A stretch of 64,000 nt of DNA from Brevibacillus brevis. Lineage in GTDB: Bacteria; Bacillota; Bacilli; Brevibacillales; Brevibacillaceae. The notes below the pieces were generated by a model, which was not told the DNA's origin, did not search any database, and saw only the letters and a program-made list of their open reading frames with translations. Of this stretch, positions 42,609-50,701 are shown in pieces. Both the position numbers and the translations under genes were made by a program. The stretch lies in NCBI RefSeq assembly GCF_001039275.2, contig NZ_CP030117.1, positions 3,968,001 through 4,032,000 on the forward strand. Reading direction: 5' to 3'. The first letter of the stretch is position 1. Each line of letters starts with the position of its first letter.

Positions 42609-42797
42609 ATGGCACGTCGTTGCTTTGTAACAGGTAAATCTGCTAAAGCTGGAAACGCTCGCTCCCACTCCATGCGCGCAACTCGCCGCACCTGGGGTGT
42701 CAACGTACAAAAAGTGCGCATTCTCGTAAATGGAAAACCGAAGCGCGTTTATGTAAGTACTCGAGCACTGAAATCCGGTCTCGTAACTCGCGTATAG
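42609..42797 (+). CDS. rpmB: 50S ribosomal protein L28
   Basis: Protein of 62 residues matching bacterial L28: [33 protein letters not shown] and [16 protein letters not shown]. It has the N-terminal basic loop but only one Cys, so it is the non-zinc form. GGGAGGTGG precedes the ATG and a strong terminator follows. It is divergent from asp23 and convergent with spoVM, as in Bacillus. Confidence 0.98.
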   Translation: MARRCFVTGKSAKAGNARSHSMRATRRTWGVNVQKVRILVNGKPKRVYVSTRALKSGLVTRV

Positions 42798-42820
42798 TTG
42801 ATCTCAACTATGCGAAAAAA

Positions 42821-42841
42821 AGCACCCTCGAGGTGCTTTTT
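42821..42841. terminator. Bidirectional terminator of rpmB and spoVM
   Basis: AGCACC / GGTGCT stem with a CTCGA loop, flanked by A-run and T-run, between the two convergent genes. Confidence 0.85.
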
Positions 42842-42895
42842 TGCATTTCTCCCGGTTCTCCACTCTTCTCCCAAAGGAGGCTCGGGGCCGAAGCT

Positions 42896-42979
42896 TCACT
42901 TTTTCTTGTTGAACGCCTCGATGATGCCCCGAATCATGCCACCCAGGAACTTCGGCAACTTGATGGTGTAAAACCGCAT
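42896..42979 (-). CDS. spoVM: Stage V sporulation protein M
   Basis: A 27-residue amphipathic peptide read directly from the minus strand. It begins MRFYTIKLPKFLGG and ends EAFNKKK, matching Bacillus SpoVM, including the Pro at position 9 and the GG turn. GGAGGGG precedes the ATG by a few bases. SpoVM recognises the convex forespore membrane and anchors SpoIVA, the base of the coat. Its location next to rpmB is as in Bacillus. The C-terminus is one residue longer and more basic than the 26-residue Bacillus peptide. Confidence 0.9.
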   Translation of the reverse strand: MRFYTIKLPKFLGGMIRGIIEAFNKKK

Positions 42980-43002
42980 GCTACCCCTCCTCACCGAAAT
43001 TA

Positions 43003-43176
43003 CTACACACGATACAAATACACGCCGGCCCCTATGAGTGCTAATGCCAATAGGCTATACCAAACCCACGGAGGTGCCCAATACAGGAAAATGGTGATTC
43101 CCCCGACAGCCAACGCAACCCCGAGAACACGTCGCAAGGCGCCCCCCTGTCGCAGGCGATAGGAGCGCAATCCCAT
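43003..43176 (-). CDS. 57-residue two-helix membrane protein upstream of spoVM
   Basis: Starts at ATG 43176 after AAAGGAGG (spacing 12) and ends with TAG, 24 bases before the spoVM start, on the same strand. A basic N-terminus (LRSYRLRQGGALRR) precedes two hydrophobic stretches (VLGVALAVGGITIFLYW and WVWYSLLALALIGAGVYLY). I do not recognise the family. Co-transcription with spoVM is likely, so a role in sporulation is possible but unproven. Confidence 0.65.
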   Translation of the reverse strand: MGLRSYRLRQGGALRRVLGVALAVGGITIFLYWAPPWVWYSLLALALIGAGVYLYRV

Positions 43177-43292
43177 TTCGCGTAAGCACCTCCTTTAGGT
43201 GTTCTCAAAAACGTGCATATTACATCATATTCTGCTGTCGGATAAACATGTATCCTGCCACATGAAAAAAGTAGATGTCTTAAGAAGTAAAA

Positions 43293-43321
43293 AATCAGGC
43301 AACGGAACTCGCTGCCTGATT
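43293..43321 (-). terminator. Terminator of thiT
   Basis: AATCAGGCA / TGCCTGATT stem with an 11-base loop, followed by TTTTAC on the minus strand. Confidence 0.85.
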
Positions 43322-43367
43322 ACATTATGTGGATAGTTTGTACTTGATACCGATTTTTTCCTGTTTC

Positions 43368-43928
43368 TTATGCGACTCGATCGCGTGCGGGGAACAGCAA
43401 CTGCGATGCGCTACTAAGTACAACTGTCAAGACGACTCCCGCGATAATCATTTCTGGCAGCAAATACGTGATGTTATAAATGAGGGAATATTGCCAGACT
43501 GGTACACCTTCTGGCGCGTAGCTGCCAAACCAAATAACACCCGATAGAAAATGGCAGACAAATCGTCCAATCACGCCGATAAACAAGCCGCTCCACAGTA
43601 CGATGATTCGTTGCTTCGTTCCTTCATAGCCAGACAGGCGAACAAGCCCAGCGAGACCCAGCGCACCAAAAGCAAGCGGATAATCCAGCAACAACTGAAC
43701 CGGATGGACAACTGTACTGCCCAAGAGCAATTGAAGAAATCCAACAACAAGTCCTGTAATGACACCAGCAGCGAGTCCACGGCGAACAGCGATCAACGCG
43801 ATTGGCACCATCACCAGCGATACAGAGCCGCCCTGTGGCATATCGAAAACCTTGATCTGACTAAACACAATTGCAAGAGCCGCCATCATCGCCATTTCCA
43901 ACAAAATGACCAACCGTTGACGATCCAA
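43368..43928 (-). CDS. thiT: Energy-coupled thiamine transporter ThiT
   Basis: Protein of 186 residues; the TTG at 43928 has GAGGAG eight bases before it, while the GTG at 43937 overlaps that site. Six hydrophobic segments and the ThiT/YuaJ pattern are present: LEMAMMAALAIVFSQIKVF, MPQGGSVSLVMVPIALIAVRRG and VIGRFVCHFLSGVIWFG. It is the thiamine-binding S component that works with the shared ECF module encoded elsewhere. No thiamine riboswitch fits the short leader, which contains only a vegetative promoter. Confidence 0.93.
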   Translation of the reverse strand: MDRQRLVILLEMAMMAALAIVFSQIKVFDMPQGGSVSLVMVPIALIAVRRGLAAGVITGLVVGFLQLLLGSTVVHPVQLLLDYPLAFGALGLAGLVRLSGYEGTKQRIIVLWSGLFIGVIGRFVCHFLSGVIWFGSYAPEGVPVWQYSLIYNITYLLPEMIIAGVVLTVVLSSASQLLFPARDRVA

Positions 43929-43986
43929 AATAGTCACTCCTCAAAATAGAATAAATAAAAATTTTTTTACACCGATAATGTTTCTG

Positions 43987-44015
43987 ATTCTAGCCCAAGT
44001 CTATGCTCGTGTCAA
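43987..44015 (-). promoter_or_regulatory. Sigma-A promoter of thiT
   Basis: TTGACA (44010-44015) and TAGAAT (43987-43992) are separated by exactly 17 bases on the minus strand. The -10 is 58 bases before the TTG start. Confidence 0.7.
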
Positions 44016-44023
44016 AGAAAAAA

Positions 44024-44048
44024 GCCGCTGCCTCATCGGCACTGCGGC
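44024..44048 (-). terminator. Terminator of the amino-acid ABC operon
   Basis: GCCGC / GCGGC with an extended stem around a GATGA loop, then TTTTTTC on the minus strand, nine bases after the ATPase stop. Confidence 0.8.
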
Positions 44049-44056
44049 TAGTTGTA

Positions 44057-44779
44057 TTACCGAACCTTCTCCAAAAACTGCTGGGCACGTTCACTTCTTG
44101 GCTTTTGGAAAAACTCTTCCGGTGGCGTATCCTCCAAGAGACGACCATCATCGAGGAACAAAATACGGTCTGACACCTCTTCGGCAAAGCGCATCTCATG
44201 CGTGACGATTGCCATAGTCATTCCGCTATCAGCCAGCCCCTTCATAACCTCCAAAACCTCCTTGACCATCTCTGGGTCGAGGGCAGAGGTCGGCTCGTCA
44301 AACAGCATGATTTTTGGCTCCATCACAAGCGAACGGGCAATGGCTACACGCTGCTTCTGACCGCCCGACAAACGTGATGGAAAGACATCCGCTTTGTCTG
44401 CCAGCCCTACGCGCGCCAATAGCTCTTTCGCCTTTTGTTCCGCTTCAGCCGCAGACATGCCTTTTACTTTCATGGGGGCATAGGTCAAGTTTTTCAATAC
44501 CGTCATATGCGGAAACAAGTGAAAATGCTGGAAAACCATCCCGATTTGCTGACGGATGCCCATCACGTCAGCCTTTGGAGCCGTGATTTCCTGTCCGTTG
44601 ATCGTAATTGTACCCGTCGTCGGCGTCTCCATCAGGTTGATGCAACGCAATAGTGTTGACTTCCCCGATCCAGATGGACCGATGATGGCGACAACCTCCC
44701 CTTTTCCAATATTCGTGGTGATACCCTTCAGCACATTCAGTTGTCCAAATGACTTCGTAATGTTATCGATCTTAATCAC
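44057..44779 (-). CDS. Polar amino-acid ABC transporter ATP-binding protein
   Basis: Protein of 240 residues, GTG start after GGAGG. Walker A ([15 protein letters not shown], about 34-48), Q-loop ([11 protein letters not shown]), signature [15 protein letters not shown], Walker B ([13 protein letters not shown]) and the His switch (MAIVTHEM) are all present, of the GlnQ/ArtP type. It overlaps the permease gene by eight bases and completes a binding protein-permease-ATPase operon. The amino acid is unknown. Confidence 0.95.
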   Translation of the reverse strand: MIKIDNITKSFGQLNVLKGITTNIGKGEVVAIIGPSGSGKSTLLRCINLMETPTTGTITINGQEITAPKADVMGIRQQIGMVFQHFHLFPHMTVLKNLTYAPMKVKGMSAAEAEQKAKELLARVGLADKADVFPSRLSGGQKQRVAIARSLVMEPKIMLFDEPTSALDPEMVKEVLEVMKGLADSGMTMAIVTHEMRFAEEVSDRILFLDDGRLLEDTPPEEFFQKPRSERAQQFLEKVR

Positions 44780-45431
44780 TGAGTCTCATCCTCCGTTCCA
44801 GTACGCGAGCTACCCAAGTCAGGATCATAACCATGACATAGTACAGGATACCGGCGATCATGTATGGCTCAAAATAGCGGAAGATGGTGCCTTTGACCAC
44901 ATTCGCGTTCTGCATGATATCTGCAAGACCAATCGTGGAAACGAGGGCGGATTCCTTCAAAAGTGCAATCGTTTCATTGACAAGAGCAGGCAAGATATTT
45001 TTGACAGCCTGCGGCAAAATAATGTCGAGCATCATCCGATGATAAGGTACACCAAGCGCTTTGGCCGCTTCCCACTGCCCTTTATCAACCGCCAAAATTC
45101 CACCGCGAATCGTCTCAGAAATGTATGCACCTGAGTTTAGTGTAAACGTCAGTACAGCTGCTTCCAGTTGTGAAATGTTGTAACCAGTAAGCTGTGGCGT
45201 TGCAAAATAAACAAAGGTTAGCTGCAAAATCAAAGGTGTCCCGCGAAAAACAGACGTGTAAGCAACCGCGAGCCAGTTTAGCAATTTCACATTCGAAATT
45301 TTAATGAGTGCGAGGATGGAGCCCCAGAAAAATCCCAATACAACCGAAATTAAGGTAACAAGTAACGTGCCCTTTATCCCTTCCAATATGAAAGGAATAT
45401 AGGGCACGATTTGTGCAAAATCCAAATTCAT
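44772..45431 (-). CDS. Polar amino-acid ABC transporter permease
   Basis: Protein of 219 residues of the HisM/GlnP type with about five transmembrane helices. The conserved [14 protein letters not shown] and the EAA loop ([22 protein letters not shown]) are present. The ATG at 45431 is preferred for spacing to GAGGGGAGA; one at 45437 is an alternative. It lies 53 bases downstream of the binding-protein gene. Confidence 0.94.
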   Translation of the reverse strand: MNLDFAQIVPYIPFILEGIKGTLLVTLISVVLGFFWGSILALIKISNVKLLNWLAVAYTSVFRGTPLILQLTFVYFATPQLTGYNISQLEAAVLTFTLNSGAYISETIRGGILAVDKGQWEAAKALGVPYHRMMLDIILPQAVKNILPALVNETIALLKESALVSTIGLADIMQNANVVKGTIFRYFEPYMIAGILYYVMVMILTWVARVLERRMRLSD

Positions 45432-45484
45432 GCCCATTCTCCCCTCTTGCTGCTTATACAGTTATTCTTCGTTGCCTGGAGAGA

Positions 45485-46291
45485 TTATTGACCGAACCAT
45501 TTTTGAATCAGCTTGTCCATTTCTCCGTTTTCTTGCATCTTTTTAATGACTTCATTAAATTTCTCTACGTGCGGCGATCCTTTTGGGAACGCAACAGCGG
45601 AGCCATTCTTTTCATTTTCTTCCATTGTAGTGAATTGCAGGGAGTCATTGTTTGCCACGAAGCCTTTCGCTACCGTGTCCTCAATAATAGCAGCATCTAC
45701 ACGGCCCGCTTTTACTTCTTCGACAATCTCAGGCAGCTTGTTCAGCGAAGTGATCTGCAAGCCGGAAACAGTCTTTGCAAGCTCCTTTGCTGCCCCTTCC
45801 TGAATAGAACCGAGCTGTACCGCCACTTTTTTACCCGCCAATTGCTCAGGCTTGGTCAGATTGCTGTCTTTCTTTGCTACGATCGTATTTTTCGCATCGT
45901 AATAGATGGTGGAGAAATCAGCGTTCTTCTCGCGCTCAGGTGTTGCTGTCATACCAGCCATAACGAAGTCCGCGCGATTCGTTTGCAGTGCGGGAATAAG
46001 TCCGTCAAAGTTCATGTCATTAATTTGCAGTTCGTAGCCAAGCTCTTTTGCAATGTATTTCGCGATATCAATGTCAAAGCCGACAATCTCATCTTTTCCG
46101 CTGCTCAGGTCGTGATATTCATACGGCTTATAGTCAGCAGAAGTAGCCATAACCAATGTTTTCTTGTCGCCAGCAGAAGGCGCAGGTGCTTGTCCTGTTG
46201 CCGTTTGATTGCCTGTACCGCATCCAGCGATCATAACTGCCGCAAGCATGGAAGTAAGAGCCAAGGAAATAAATGATTTTGTTTTCTTCAT
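45485..46291 (-). CDS. Amino-acid ABC transporter substrate-binding lipoprotein
   Basis: Protein of 268 residues with a lipoprotein signal ending in MIAGC (Cys about residue 24) and a periplasmic-binding fold of the family 3 type: LVMATSADYKPYEYHD, GFDIDIAKYIAKELG, FVMAGMTATPEREKNADFS and AAIIEDTVAKGFV. It delivers a polar amino acid to the permease encoded downstream. GGGGG precedes the ATG. Confidence 0.95.
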   Translation of the reverse strand: MKKTKSFISLALTSMLAAVMIAGCGTGNQTATGQAPAPSAGDKKTLVMATSADYKPYEYHDLSSGKDEIVGFDIDIAKYIAKELGYELQINDMNFDGLIPALQTNRADFVMAGMTATPEREKNADFSTIYYDAKNTIVAKKDSNLTKPEQLAGKKVAVQLGSIQEGAAKELAKTVSGLQITSLNKLPEIVEEVKAGRVDAAIIEDTVAKGFVANNDSLQFTTMEENEKNGSAVAFPKGSPHVEKFNEVIKKMQENGEMDKLIQKWFGQ

Positions 46292-46384
46292 GATGAACCC
46301 CCGTTGTTATGAGTTTTACGCATAAAGCAGTCTATTCGTAGCATTAATTTGCATGAAAACTTATATTTATGCATCACAATGATT

Positions 46385-46412
46385 ATTTTACTCATAATCT
46401 GAACAATTTCAA
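46385..46412 (-). promoter_or_regulatory. Promoter of the amino-acid ABC operon
   Basis: TTGAAA (46407-46412) and TAAAAT (46385-46390), 16 bases apart on the minus strand, about 95 bases before the binding-protein start. The leader is AT-rich; no riboswitch was recognised in it. Confidence 0.5.
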
Positions 46413-46534
46413 TCATTTTTTACCTACATTTTAAATACGGAATATACAGAATTTTATACACAAATTTTTATTTTAGTGGCAGAAAAGCAAACAAGGCTTT
46501 ATAGTGCTAGTAAAAGGAATTACAGGAGGCTGAC

Positions 46535-47668
46535 ATGGAGAAAAACTGGACGTCCTATTTTCGGCAGCAGCTCCCAGAAATTATCGAGGAACTGCGTACA
46601 TATGTAGAGATGGAAACACCCACCCACAACAAGCAAGCTGTTGATCGATTGGGCAGCCTGATTGCTGAACGCTTTCGCCAATTGGGGTGTCGGGTGGAGA
46701 GCTTGCCACAAGAGCAATACGGAAATCAGCTTCGAATGGAGTATGGAGATGGCGACGAGCAGATCCTCATTCTCGGTCACTTCGATACTGTAAAAGACAT
46801 TGGAACATTAGCCGTCGAGCCTTGTCGCGAGGAAGATGGACGACTCTATGGGCCTGGTACATACGACATGAAAGCAGGAATCGTTTTTAGCTATTTTGCC
46901 CTGCGCGCCATGATGGAACATAATCTTTCGCCCAAAAATAAGCTCGTCTTTTTTTGGAACACCGACGAAGAGATTGGCAGTGTTTCCTCGGAAATGCTCA
47001 TTAGAGAGGAAGCAAAAAGAAGTAAATATGCATTGGTACTGGAGCCTGCCGCTGGAGATGGCTCTTTGAAAACAAGCCGCAAAGGTGGCGGAGACTTCAT
47101 TTTAAAAGTAACAGGCCGCGCTGCACATGCAGGCAATGATCACGCCAAGGGGATCAATGCGATCGCTGAGCTGGCTCACCACGTCCTCGCTATTCAATCA
47201 TTTACGAATTATGAAGTGGGCACAACCTTGTCTGTCGGTACGATTACAGGCGGAAGTGCATCGAACGTCGTGCCTGACTTTGCCATGACAGAAATCGATG
47301 TGCGTGTCCAAAGCCGCGAGGAAAGGGAGCGTATTACCCAATTGATGAGTCAGTTAACCGCTGTCCATCCGGAAGCCAAGCTGTCCCTAGAAGGCGGGAT
47401 CACCAAGCCCCCCATGGAACGAACGGCGGGTACCGAGCAACTGTTCTTGCATGCGAAGGAACAAGCGCGTCTGGAAGGTTTTGAATTGACGGAGCAAGGT
47501 GTCGGCGGAACAAGCGATGGGAACTTCGCCGCTGATGCAGGAACACCAACACTGGACGGTTTGGGACCTGTCGGTGATGGAGCCCACGCTTCCCACGAGC
47601 ATATCGTCATTGACGCCATTCCTGGCAGGATTGCCGTAATGCTTCGGATGTTTTTAACCTTGTCATAA
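46535..47668 (+). CDS. M20 family metallopeptidase
   Basis: Protein of 377 residues, carboxypeptidase G2-like. Zinc-site motifs are ILGHFDTVKD (first His/Asp), YGPGTYDMKAG (bridging Asp), NTDEEIGS (catalytic Glu pair), ALVLEPAAG and the C-terminal AHASHEH; a dimerisation domain lies at about 180-295. It removes C-terminal or other residues from small peptides or folate-like conjugates; the substrate is unknown. AGGAGG precedes the ATG. It stands divergent from the ABC importer. Confidence 0.92.
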   Translation: MEKNWTSYFRQQLPEIIEELRTYVEMETPTHNKQAVDRLGSLIAERFRQLGCRVESLPQEQYGNQLRMEYGDGDEQILILGHFDTVKDIGTLAVEPCREEDGRLYGPGTYDMKAGIVFSYFALRAMMEHNLSPKNKLVFFWNTDEEIGSVSSEMLIREEAKRSKYALVLEPAAGDGSLKTSRKGGGDFILKVTGRAAHAGNDHAKGINAIAELAHHVLAIQSFTNYEVGTTLSVGTITGGSASNVVPDFAMTEIDVRVQSREERERITQLMSQLTAVHPEAKLSLEGGITKPPMERTAGTEQLFLHAKEQARLEGFELTEQGVGGTSDGNFAADAGTPTLDGLGPVGDGAHASHEHIVIDAIPGRIAVMLRMFLTLS

Positions 47669-47700
47669 TAAATTTACAGGTGTATAATTTTATGGAAAAA

Positions 47701-47731
47701 TAAGGCTCCGTCTATTAGCGACGGAGCCTTA
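47701..47731 (+). terminator. Terminator of the M20 peptidase gene
   Basis: TAAGGCTCCGTC / GACGGAGCCTTA stem with a seven-base loop, 32 bases after the stop. Confidence 0.8.
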
Positions 47732-47795
47732 TCTGCACTATTTTCGAATGGGCAGTCATATATATTCCTATTCGAATAACAAGGAGAGGGAAAAC

Positions 47796-48218
47796 ATGGA
47801 ATCAATCACCACATCGCCAAGCAATCCCGTAGGATTTTGGCGTCGGCTCGGTGCCGGTCTGCTAGATGCAATCATTATCGGACTACCGCTACTACTGCTC
47901 ACCTATATCATTACAGGCACTACCGAAGACAATCTTGTTACCAATATCATCTCCTCACTGTACAGCCTCCTCGTGCCCGTATTTTGGCATGGCTATACAG
48001 TAGGCAAAAGAATTGCAGGGATTCGCATCGCCCGAATCGATGAAGAGCCTGTGGGAATCGGAACCATGCTGTTACGCAACCTGGTCGGAGGGATCGTGTA
48101 CGTCATTACACTCGGTCTTGGTATAATCGTCAGCGCCATCATGGTTGCTGTTCGTCAGGATAAACGCTCGATCCATGATTTGATCGCCGGCACGTATGTA
48201 ACATCGAATCAACCTTAA
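47796..48218 (+). CDS. Small RDD family membrane protein
   Basis: Protein of 140 residues, ATG 47796 after AAGGAGAGGG. The RDD domain has GFWRRLGAGLLDAIIIGLPLL, the GYTVGKRIAGIRIARID motif, two or three hydrophobic stretches and a C-terminal RQDKRSIHDLIAGTYV. It lacks the soluble extension of the other RDD gene at 4397-5221. Function unknown. Confidence 0.9.
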   Translation: MESITTSPSNPVGFWRRLGAGLLDAIIIGLPLLLLTYIITGTTEDNLVTNIISSLYSLLVPVFWHGYTVGKRIAGIRIARIDEEPVGIGTMLLRNLVGGIVYVITLGLGIIVSAIMVAVRQDKRSIHDLIAGTYVTSNQP

Positions 48219-48251
48219 TTTACCAAAACAGCATATCCAGACTAAAAAAGA

Positions 48252-48277
48252 CCGGATATAATCATCCGGCCTTTTTT
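48252..48277. terminator. Bidirectional terminator between the RDD and PrcB-like genes
   Basis: CCGGAT / ATCCGG stem with extending pairs, an upstream A-run and a downstream TTTTTT, between two convergent genes. Confidence 0.75.
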
Positions 48278-48298
48278 CATTTTTACCCATCAAGCAGT

Positions 48299-48763
48299 TT
48301 ATCGGAACAACACCTTATCTGTTTTTGCATCCATAAACACCATGGTTGTATACGGCGGCAGGCTTGCACGCACAATGATATAAGGTGTGTGCACCGCTGG
48401 CAATGTAATCTCTTCTGGAGCTGGATTTGTCAACTCTACATAAACCGTGAGCATTTCCCATCCTTGCTGAGTTCCAACAACCTTCAAGCTATAGCCAGAG
48501 GTAGGCATTTCACCACGGGAGACCACATACAGGTCGCCTTGACGATGTACACCCTTCTTCGATTTTACTTTTCCTACGAATTCACGTTCAGACGCTGTCA
48601 ATGTACCTTCTTTTACGATAGACAATTTTTTCGTTTGCACGTCTACTTGGGAAGTCGTGATCGGCCCCGAATGTTTTTGTTCAGCGTGCACGCCAGTTTG
48701 TGAAAATGGCAGAATGGAGAGAATGGTGAGAACCGCTACACTGTTTTTCCATAACGATTTCAT
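48299..48763 (-). CDS. Secreted PrcB-like protease-inhibitor-type domain protein
   Basis: Protein of 154 residues with a signal peptide (about 1-27, ending in VHA). The rest fits the PrcB C-terminal domain, similar in pattern to I42-type inhibitors: GEMPTSGYSLKVVGTQ, MLTVYVELTNPAPEE and a closing YIIVRASLPPYTTMVF. PrcB-like domains regulate proteases in spirochetes; in Firmicutes the role is unknown. It is monocistronic, with a palindrome upstream. Confidence 0.75.
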   Translation of the reverse strand: MKSLWKNSVAVLTILSILPFSQTGVHAEQKHSGPITTSQVDVQTKKLSIVKEGTLTASEREFVGKVKSKKGVHRQGDLYVVSRGEMPTSGYSLKVVGTQQGWEMLTVYVELTNPAPEEITLPAVHTPYIIVRASLPPYTTMVFMDAKTDKVLFR

Positions 48764-48808
48764 ACATGATCAACTCCTGATTTTTTTAAAGGGCGTGAAA
48801 CATTTCTT

Positions 48809-48824
48809 GATACTGGCCAGTATC
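48809..48824. promoter_or_regulatory. 16-base perfect palindrome upstream of the PrcB-like gene
   Basis: GATACTGGCCAGTATC, 46 bases before the PrcB-like start and downstream of its possible -10. It could be an operator; there is no T-run to suggest a terminator. Confidence 0.4.
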
Positions 48825-49096
48825 TCTCAGACAGGATTTTTTACCACTATCTGGATAATTTGATTTAATCATTATATTTATTAAAAAGCAATATTTTCCA
48901 AAATGTTTTATTTTTGTTAATCAACCTTTACCATATACTGCCAATATACCTTTTTAGAATAAGAATAATTCAATTTTATTCTATTTGTAGTATGAACTAT
49001 AATTATACTTTTATTTTTATTATTAATTGATTTATCACATAATTAGTTACAATATTCAGATGATTACAAACTACATAAGCGGGAGAAAGCACAAAA

Positions 49097-49131
49097 AAGC
49101 TGACGCCGAGATTGCCTATCGTCGTCAGCTT
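49097..49131 (-). terminator. Terminator after rpe
   Basis: AAGCTGACG / CGTCAGCTT stem followed by TTTTTG on the minus strand. It closes the rlmN-to-rpe unit. Confidence 0.85.
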
Positions 49132-49148
49132 ACAGCTACGTATTATTC

Positions 49149-49799
49149 TTACTGTCCACGAATCGCAGCGATCGCTTGACCGCGATCTGCCTGATTGAAT
49201 ACCGCGCTGCCTGCAACGAGGACAGTCGCTCCTGCTTCCTCGCACAATCGTGCTGTTTGTGCATTGACACCGCCATCGATTTCGATTTCCACATGCCCCA
49301 AGCCACGCTCGTTCAGCATTTGACGCAACTGGGCAACCTTTGGCAGAACGCTGTGAATAAATTTTTGTCCACCAAAACCAGGGTTCACTGTCATGAGGAG
49401 AACCATATCCAAATCAGCGAGGACTGGCTCGATCGTGGAAATCGGTGTAGCCGGGTTCAATACCACTCCCGCTTTTACACCTTGCTCTTTGATCAAGTAC
49501 AGCGTGCGATGGAGATGACGGCATGCTTCCTGATGAACCGTAATCCAGTCTGCTCCACTTTTCGCGAATTGCGGAATGTAGCGATCTGGTTCCTCAATCA
49601 TCAAGTGTACATCGAGAGGCAGCTTGGTCACTGGGCGAATCGCCTCTACAATCAGAGGGCCGATCGTAATGTTTGGAACGAAGTGTCCATCCATCACATC
49701 CACGTGAATCCAGTCTGCTCCTCCCTTCTCGACATCGAGAATTTCTTCACCCAGACGGGCAAAATCAGCAGATAGGATAGAAGGTGCGATTTTTACCAT
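49149..49799 (-). CDS. rpe: Ribulose-phosphate 3-epimerase
   Basis: Protein of 216 residues, TIM barrel of the pentose-phosphate pathway, interconverting ribulose-5-phosphate and xylulose-5-phosphate. Metal and catalytic motifs are seen: [48 protein letters not shown] and EIDGGVN. GGAGG precedes the ATG. It overlaps rsgA by seven bases. In Bacillus thiN follows here; in this window a terminator follows instead. Confidence 0.97.
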   Translation of the reverse strand: MVKIAPSILSADFARLGEEILDVEKGGADWIHVDVMDGHFVPNITIGPLIVEAIRPVTKLPLDVHLMIEEPDRYIPQFAKSGADWITVHQEACRHLHRTLYLIKEQGVKAGVVLNPATPISTIEPVLADLDMVLLMTVNPGFGGQKFIHSVLPKVAQLRQMLNERGLGHVEIEIDGGVNAQTARLCEEAGATVLVAGSAVFNQADRGQAIAAIRGQ

Positions 49800-50683
49800 G
49801 GTTTGTTCCTCCGTTGGTATTCTTTTAGCTCTTCGCGGAATTGTTTGTAGTGTTCATAGCGCTGTTCACTAATCTCACCAGCCTCCAGTGCGGCCTGCAC
49901 GGCACAAGCTGGCTCGCTTACGTGAAGACAACCACGGAATTTGCATTCCGAGCTGCGATCGGCAAAGTCCCGGAAGGATTCCGCCAGATCAAGCTCGGAG
50001 AAATCGATGAATTCCAGTGAACTGAAGCCCGGTGTATCTGCCACATAGCCGCCGCCCGCAAGCGGAATCAGCTCGACATGACGTGTTGTATGCTTTCCTC
50101 GTCCGAGCTTTTGGCTGACATCTCCTGTTTGCAGACTGACACCCGGAAATAGCATGTTGATCAGAGAGGATTTGCCTACACCTGACTGACCTGCAAAAAC
50201 GGATATGCGGTCCCGCAAAATCTCACGCACGTCCTCCACACCGCGTTCATCCGCTGTTGAGGTCGGAATCACGCGGTACCCGACCGCTTCATATTTCTCC
50301 ACGATTTCGGCTACCTCTTCTTCCGACACTTGATCGGCTTTGGATAGCACAATCACAGAATCAATCCCTGCATGCTCCGTGTGCGTCAGGAACTTGTCCA
50401 ACAGCAACGGACTGAACATCGGCTTGTACATCGAAAAGACAAGTACCGCCTGATCCACATTGGAAATGGGCGGACGAACCAACTCATTCGTCCGTTCGCC
50501 CACCTCCATGATATAGCCTTCTTCCTCATTGATCGCATCGTAGACGACCCAATCCCCAACCAGCGGATTTACTTTTGCATCTTTTTTCTTGAAGAGCCCT
50601 CGTGCACGGCAACTGTAGATTCGCCCTTCGTCGGCTACATAATAGAAACCGCTCAGCGCTTTCACAATCCGTCCTTCTGGCAT
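49793..50683 (-). CDS. rsgA: Ribosome small-subunit-dependent GTPase A
   Basis: Protein of 296 residues, also known as YloQ/CpgA. An N-terminal OB domain precedes a circularly permuted GTPase with G4 LSKAD (about 115), G1 [12 protein letters not shown] (about 165-176) and G3 DTPGFSS, and a C-terminal zinc motif ([14 protein letters not shown]). It helps late 30S maturation and in Bacillus is a PrkC substrate. GTGGAGGG precedes the ATG. It lies 18 bases after prkC. Confidence 0.97.
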   Translation of the reverse strand: MPEGRIVKALSGFYYVADEGRIYSCRARGLFKKKDAKVNPLVGDWVVYDAINEEEGYIMEVGERTNELVRPPISNVDQAVLVFSMYKPMFSPLLLDKFLTHTEHAGIDSVIVLSKADQVSEEEVAEIVEKYEAVGYRVIPTSTADERGVEDVREILRDRISVFAGQSGVGKSSLINMLFPGVSLQTGDVSQKLGRGKHTTRHVELIPLAGGGYVADTPGFSSLEFIDFSELDLAESFRDFADRSSECKFRGCLHVSEPACAVQAALEAGEISEQRYEHYKQFREELKEYQRRNKPW

Positions 50684-50701
50684 TCATGTCCCTCCACTAC
50701 A

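Larger units (their letters stand above)
48764..49148. other. AT-rich intergenic region between the PrcB-like gene and rpe
   Basis: This 385-base gap is clearly more AT-rich than the surrounding genes. It contains the palindrome at 48809-48824, a TATAAT box near 48870 on the minus strand and the rpe terminator at 49097-49131. I see no ORF with a ribosome site and no RNA structure that I recognise. Confidence 0.6.

Noticed and set aside
42980-43200. Sigma-E or sigma-K promoter upstream of the spoVM pair
   Set aside because: AATATGATG-like sequence occurs but spacing to a -35 element is wrong for both consensus types, so no call was made.
43929-44056. Possible TPP riboswitch ahead of thiT
   Set aside because: The space is occupied by the ABC-operon terminator and a good TTGACA/TAGAAT promoter; no aptamer-like motif was found.
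45413-46276. A long plus-strand open frame (287 codons) within the binding-protein region
   Set aside because: It is the antisense shadow of the substrate-binding lipoprotein gene, and its Cys/Arg-rich translation has no domain features.
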